Assembly: GCA_050942995.1 (NCBI GenBank)
Contig: JBMNOI010000034.1
Span: forward strand, 1-32,020
From: JBMNOI01 sp050942995
Lineage (GTDB): Bacteria > Chloroflexota > Anaerolineae > UBA1429
Length of the DNA: 32,020 nt
Direction: 5' to 3'
Shown here in pieces: positions 31,378-32,020 of the stretch; positions within the stretch are counted from its first letter, which is position 1; each line of letters opens with the position of its first letter. The notes below the pieces were generated by a model, which was given only the letters and a program-made list of their open reading frames with translations, was not told the origin of the DNA and ran no database searches. The position numbers and the translations under genes were made by a program.

Positions 31378-31929
31378 TCATTCGCCATATACATAATCGC
31401 GCGGCGCATCGATCAGGCGCGGATGTTCGCGGTCGCGCGCCGAGAGGATCGGTTCATCCACCGGCCAATCGATGGCCAGGTCGGGATCGTCCCAGGCGAT
31501 GCCGCGCTCCAATTCGGGCGCGTAATAGCTCGTCACCTTGTACAGAAAATCGGCCACGTCGCTGAGCACACAGAATCCATGGGCGAAACCGACCGGAATA
31601 TAGAGCTGGCGATGATTCTCCGCCGACAGGGTCACACCCACCCATTGGCCAAAGGTGGGCGAGCCGTGGCGAATATCCACCGCCACATCGTACACCCCAC
31701 CGGTTACCACCCGCACCAGCTTGGCCTGCCCCGGCGATGATTGATAGTGCAGTCCACGCAGCACCCCACGCGTCGAACGCGAGTGATTATCCTGCACGAA
31801 CTGATCCGAGATGCCCTGTTCGGCGTACTTGCGGTAGGAGTAACTCTCCAGGAAAAACCCCCGGTTATCACCGAACACGTCGGGCTCGACGATCAGCACT
31901 CCCGGTAACCGCGTTTCGATCACCTTCAT
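31378..31929 (-). CDS. rfbC: dTDP-4-dehydrorhamnose 3,5-epimerase
   Basis: Cupin-fold epimerase that converts dTDP-4-keto-6-deoxyglucose to dTDP-4-keto-L-rhamnose in the dTDP-L-rhamnose pathway. The 183-residue protein has normal length and all signature stretches: DNRGFFLESY (21-30), QDNHSRSTRGVLRGLHYQ with catalytic H61, KLVRVVTGGVYDVAVDIRHGSPTFGQW, LYIPVGFAHGFCVLSD, and FLYKVTSYY with the likely catalytic Tyr130, ending GIAWDDPDLAIDWP. Also called RmlC. It is probably one of a rhamnose gene set whose other members would lie outside the window; the gene upstream is not visible. A GGGAG site lies about 10 bases before the ATG. The 91 bases to the window end (31930-32020) show nothing recognisable. 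Confidence 0.95.
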   Translation of the reverse strand: MKVIETRLPGVLIVEPDVFGDNRGFFLESYSYRKYAEQGISDQFVQDNHSRSTRGVLRGLHYQSSPGQAKLVRVVTGGVYDVAVDIRHGSPTFGQWVGVTLSAENHRQLYIPVGFAHGFCVLSDVADFLYKVTSYYAPELERGIAWDDPDLAIDWPVDEPILSARDREHPRLIDAPRDYVYGE

Positions 31930-32020
31930 ATCCCGTCTGCTCCCTTAGAATCTGTTATCCTCGCGAGTCGCGTACCGACACACTGTATGCCGCCCCTGCT
32001 GCTCTGTCAACGCCTTTGGC

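Noticed and set aside
31930..32020. Start of another gene at the right edge
   Set aside because: The last 91 bases show no supported open frame or motif.

Overview
The window is high-GC bacterial DNA. About 28 kb of tightly packed minus-strand genes are followed by a short plus-strand group (28261-31281) and one last minus-strand gene. Threonine/proline-rich linkers recur in three predicted exported proteins, one of them ends in a YMPLILR-type tail, there are many GTG/TTG starts, and the type IV pilus locus has no secretin (PilQ) or PilP gene where these are expected. Together this suggests a single-membrane, probably Chloroflexota (Anaerolineae-like) organism. That assignment is an inference from style, not from a marker gene.

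Region 1 (minus strand, 16617 down to 2) is a type IV pilus operon. In transcription order it holds REC-PilB extension ATPase, PilC platform, three minor pilin-like genes (PilV-, PilW- and PilX-like), a large exported Asp-box propeller protein in the slot where other bacteria carry PilY1, a giant PilN with six extra repeat domains, PilO, a LysM-repeat protein in the PilP/PilQ slot, PilM, prepilin peptidase PilD and retraction ATPase PilT (cut by the window edge). The major pilin is not in the window.

Region 2 (minus strand, 20907 down to 16796) lies directly upstream and reads into region 1. It is a signalling operon: REC-GAF-HD-GYP (predicted c-di-GMP phosphodiesterase), REC-GAF-histidine kinase, a stand-alone receiver, and a small kinase-like protein whose phosphoacceptor histidine is intact but whose ATP-binding half is degenerate. 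With the receiver fused to PilB, this has the parts of a phosphorelay that could end on the pilus motor itself. An OmpR/PhoB-type regulator (21206-21928) with its own near-perfect promoter and terminator follows further upstream.

Region 3 (minus strand, 25107 down to 21994) holds an SPFH/band-7 membrane protein, a dUTPase-like protein with altered catalytic motif 3, and a two-TM TPR/HEAT-repeat protein. Region 4 (minus strand, 28055 down to 25317) is a four-gene operon behind a perfect-consensus promoter: a DUF2089 zinc-ribbon/HTH protein, two DUF4097-like beta-rich proteins and a 36-unit pentapeptide-repeat protein. Three of the four share a roughly 30-residue SHOCT-like helical motif, as in LiaX/YvlB-type envelope-stress proteins.

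Region 5 holds a membrane-anchored amidase_3 cell-wall hydrolase, a D-2-hydroxyacid dehydrogenase and MtnA on the plus strand, then a shared terminator and RmlC on the minus strand. No tRNA, rRNA, CRISPR array, insertion sequence or phage gene was seen. No gene-free stretch exceeds about 300 bases. The longest (20908-21205) holds a terminator and a promoter.
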